From Elusimicrobiota bacterium (lineage in GTDB: Bacteria; Elusimicrobiota; Elusimicrobia; UBA1565; UBA9628), in NCBI GenBank assembly GCA_016182905.1, contig JACPFR010000061.1, positions 1 to 38,940 of the forward strand: a DNA stretch of 38,940 nucleotides, in the 5' to 3' direction. Made by a program: the position numbers and the translations under genes. The notes under the pieces are model-generated. The model was given only the letters and a program-made list of their open reading frames with translations. It did not search any database and was not told the origin of the DNA. Shown here piece by piece: positions 38,378 to 38,940 of this stretch. Each line of letters opens with the position of its first letter. Within the stretch, counting starts at the first letter, position 1.

Positions 38378-38940
38378 CTCGCCTTGGGACGGAGCACGAG
38401 CTTGCGCCACGGGCCCTCTCCTTCCGACGAGGTGGTGACGTCGGGGTTCGCGCTGAACGAGCGGTGCACGAGCCTGCGCATCGAGGAATCCATCGGCTCC
38501 ATGCGCACGGGCTTGCCGGTGGCCTTCACGGTCTCGACGGCGCGGCGCGCCTCGTCGAGGACGGCCTGCTCGCGCTTCTCCCAGTAGGACAGCGCGTCCA
38601 CCTGGACCGCGATCGGCGCGCCGCCGCCGCGGGAGAGCATCAAGGTCGCGAGGAACTGCAGCGACTCGAGCACGCGGCCTTCCCGTCCCACGAGCAGGGA
38701 GGCGTCCTGCGACTCGACGGAGATCTTCACGCGCTCGAGGTCGGCGTCCCACGCGGCCGTCGCCGTCGGCGCGGCGATCGCCATCAGCTTCAGGAGCTCG
38801 ACGACGAGCTTCTGGGCCTTGTCGCAGGCCTCCGCCGCGTCGGCCGCGGAGACGGGCTTCGGGGCCTCGCCGCGCTCGCGCGGCGGACGGGCCGGCGCGG
38901 GCGGCGCGGCCGCTCGCTGCGGCGCCCGCGGCTCGGGCGC
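38374..38940 (-). CDS. khpB: KhpB/Jag RNA-binding protein (5' end outside the window)
   Basis: 188 residues visible; the frame is open to the window edge. A Pro/Ala/Arg-rich linker, then 'AQKLVVELLKLM', a KH domain with 'SQDASLLVGREGRVLESLQFLATLML', and an R3H domain with 'MDSSMRRLVHRSF' (the R-x-x-x-H signature) and 'LRPKAR' at the end. The N-terminal Jag domain would lie beyond 38940. Jag proteins bind RNA and affect cell elongation. The order jag-mnmE is classic and predicts yidC and rnpA just outside the window. Confidence 0.92.
   Translation of the reverse strand, partial: APEPRAPQRAAAPPAPARPPRERGEAPKPVSAADAAEACDKAQKLVVELLKLMAIAAPTATAAWDADLERVKISVESQDASLLVGREGRVLESLQFLATLMLSRGGGAPIAVQVDALSYWEKREQAVLDEARRAVETVKATGKPVRMEPMDSSMRRLVHRSFSANPDVTTSSEGEGPWRKLVLRPKAR

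Overview
The window is a gene-dense, GC-rich (roughly two-thirds G+C by eye) bacterial chromosome segment from a Gram-negative-type cell. An outer-membrane-barrel-type protein, a lipoprotein and a MurE with the meso-diaminopimelate signature all appear. Gene content and order (dcw cluster joined to a jag-mnmE-mnmG-rsmG cluster, a PorV-like barrel with gliding-type C-terminal domains, AsnRS together with AspRS) suggest an uncultured lineage such as Elusimicrobiota. That assignment is inference; no rRNA gene is present to settle it.

Region 1 (1-9697, + strand) is a surface or export module. It holds the end of a secreted protein, a two-domain Ig-like exported protein, a seven-FN3 protein with a gliding/FlgD-type C-terminal domain, a small secreted protein that is little more than that C-terminal domain, and a PorV-like beta-barrel fused to TPRs. 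A membrane histidine kinase, a single-domain response regulator and the murein transglycosylase MltG follow. A tRNA-Ala(CGC) on the - strand, with its own promoter and terminator, closes the region.

Region 2 (9894-13895, + strand) encodes a CHASE2 adenylate cyclase in an operon with an SH3-like exported protein and an M48 lipoprotein protease, followed by an unknown membrane-anchored protein. Region 3 (13942-17800) has asnS (+) converging on crp-like/aspS (-); the two tRNA synthetase genes share one CTAG for their stop codons. The Crp-like regulator is a plausible reader of the cAMP made in region 2.

Region 4 (17951-30122, - strand) is the division and cell wall cluster. It reads mraZ, rsmH, a 63-codon unknown gene, a hairpin array, ftsL, ftsI, murE, murF, mraY, murD, ftsW, murG and surE. 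A consensus sigma-70 promoter and four MraZ boxes drive it. No murC, ftsQ, ftsA or ftsZ follows; surE ends the run.

Region 5 (30140-38940, - strand) begins at its downstream end with a structured intergenic stretch. It then carries a gluzincin protease, an unknown membrane protein, rsmG, mnmG, a Yip1-like membrane protein, an MFS transporter, an EF-Tu domain 2-like protein, mnmE and a jag/khpB gene cut by the window edge. Four-base ATGA/GTGA overlaps join most neighbours.

The most unusual features are the array of hairpins with an invariant CCCCGCCGAGA core inside the dcw cluster, the two folded elements between the protease gene and mraZ, the surface/export module, and several genes whose -10 box lies only 6-7 bases before the start codon.
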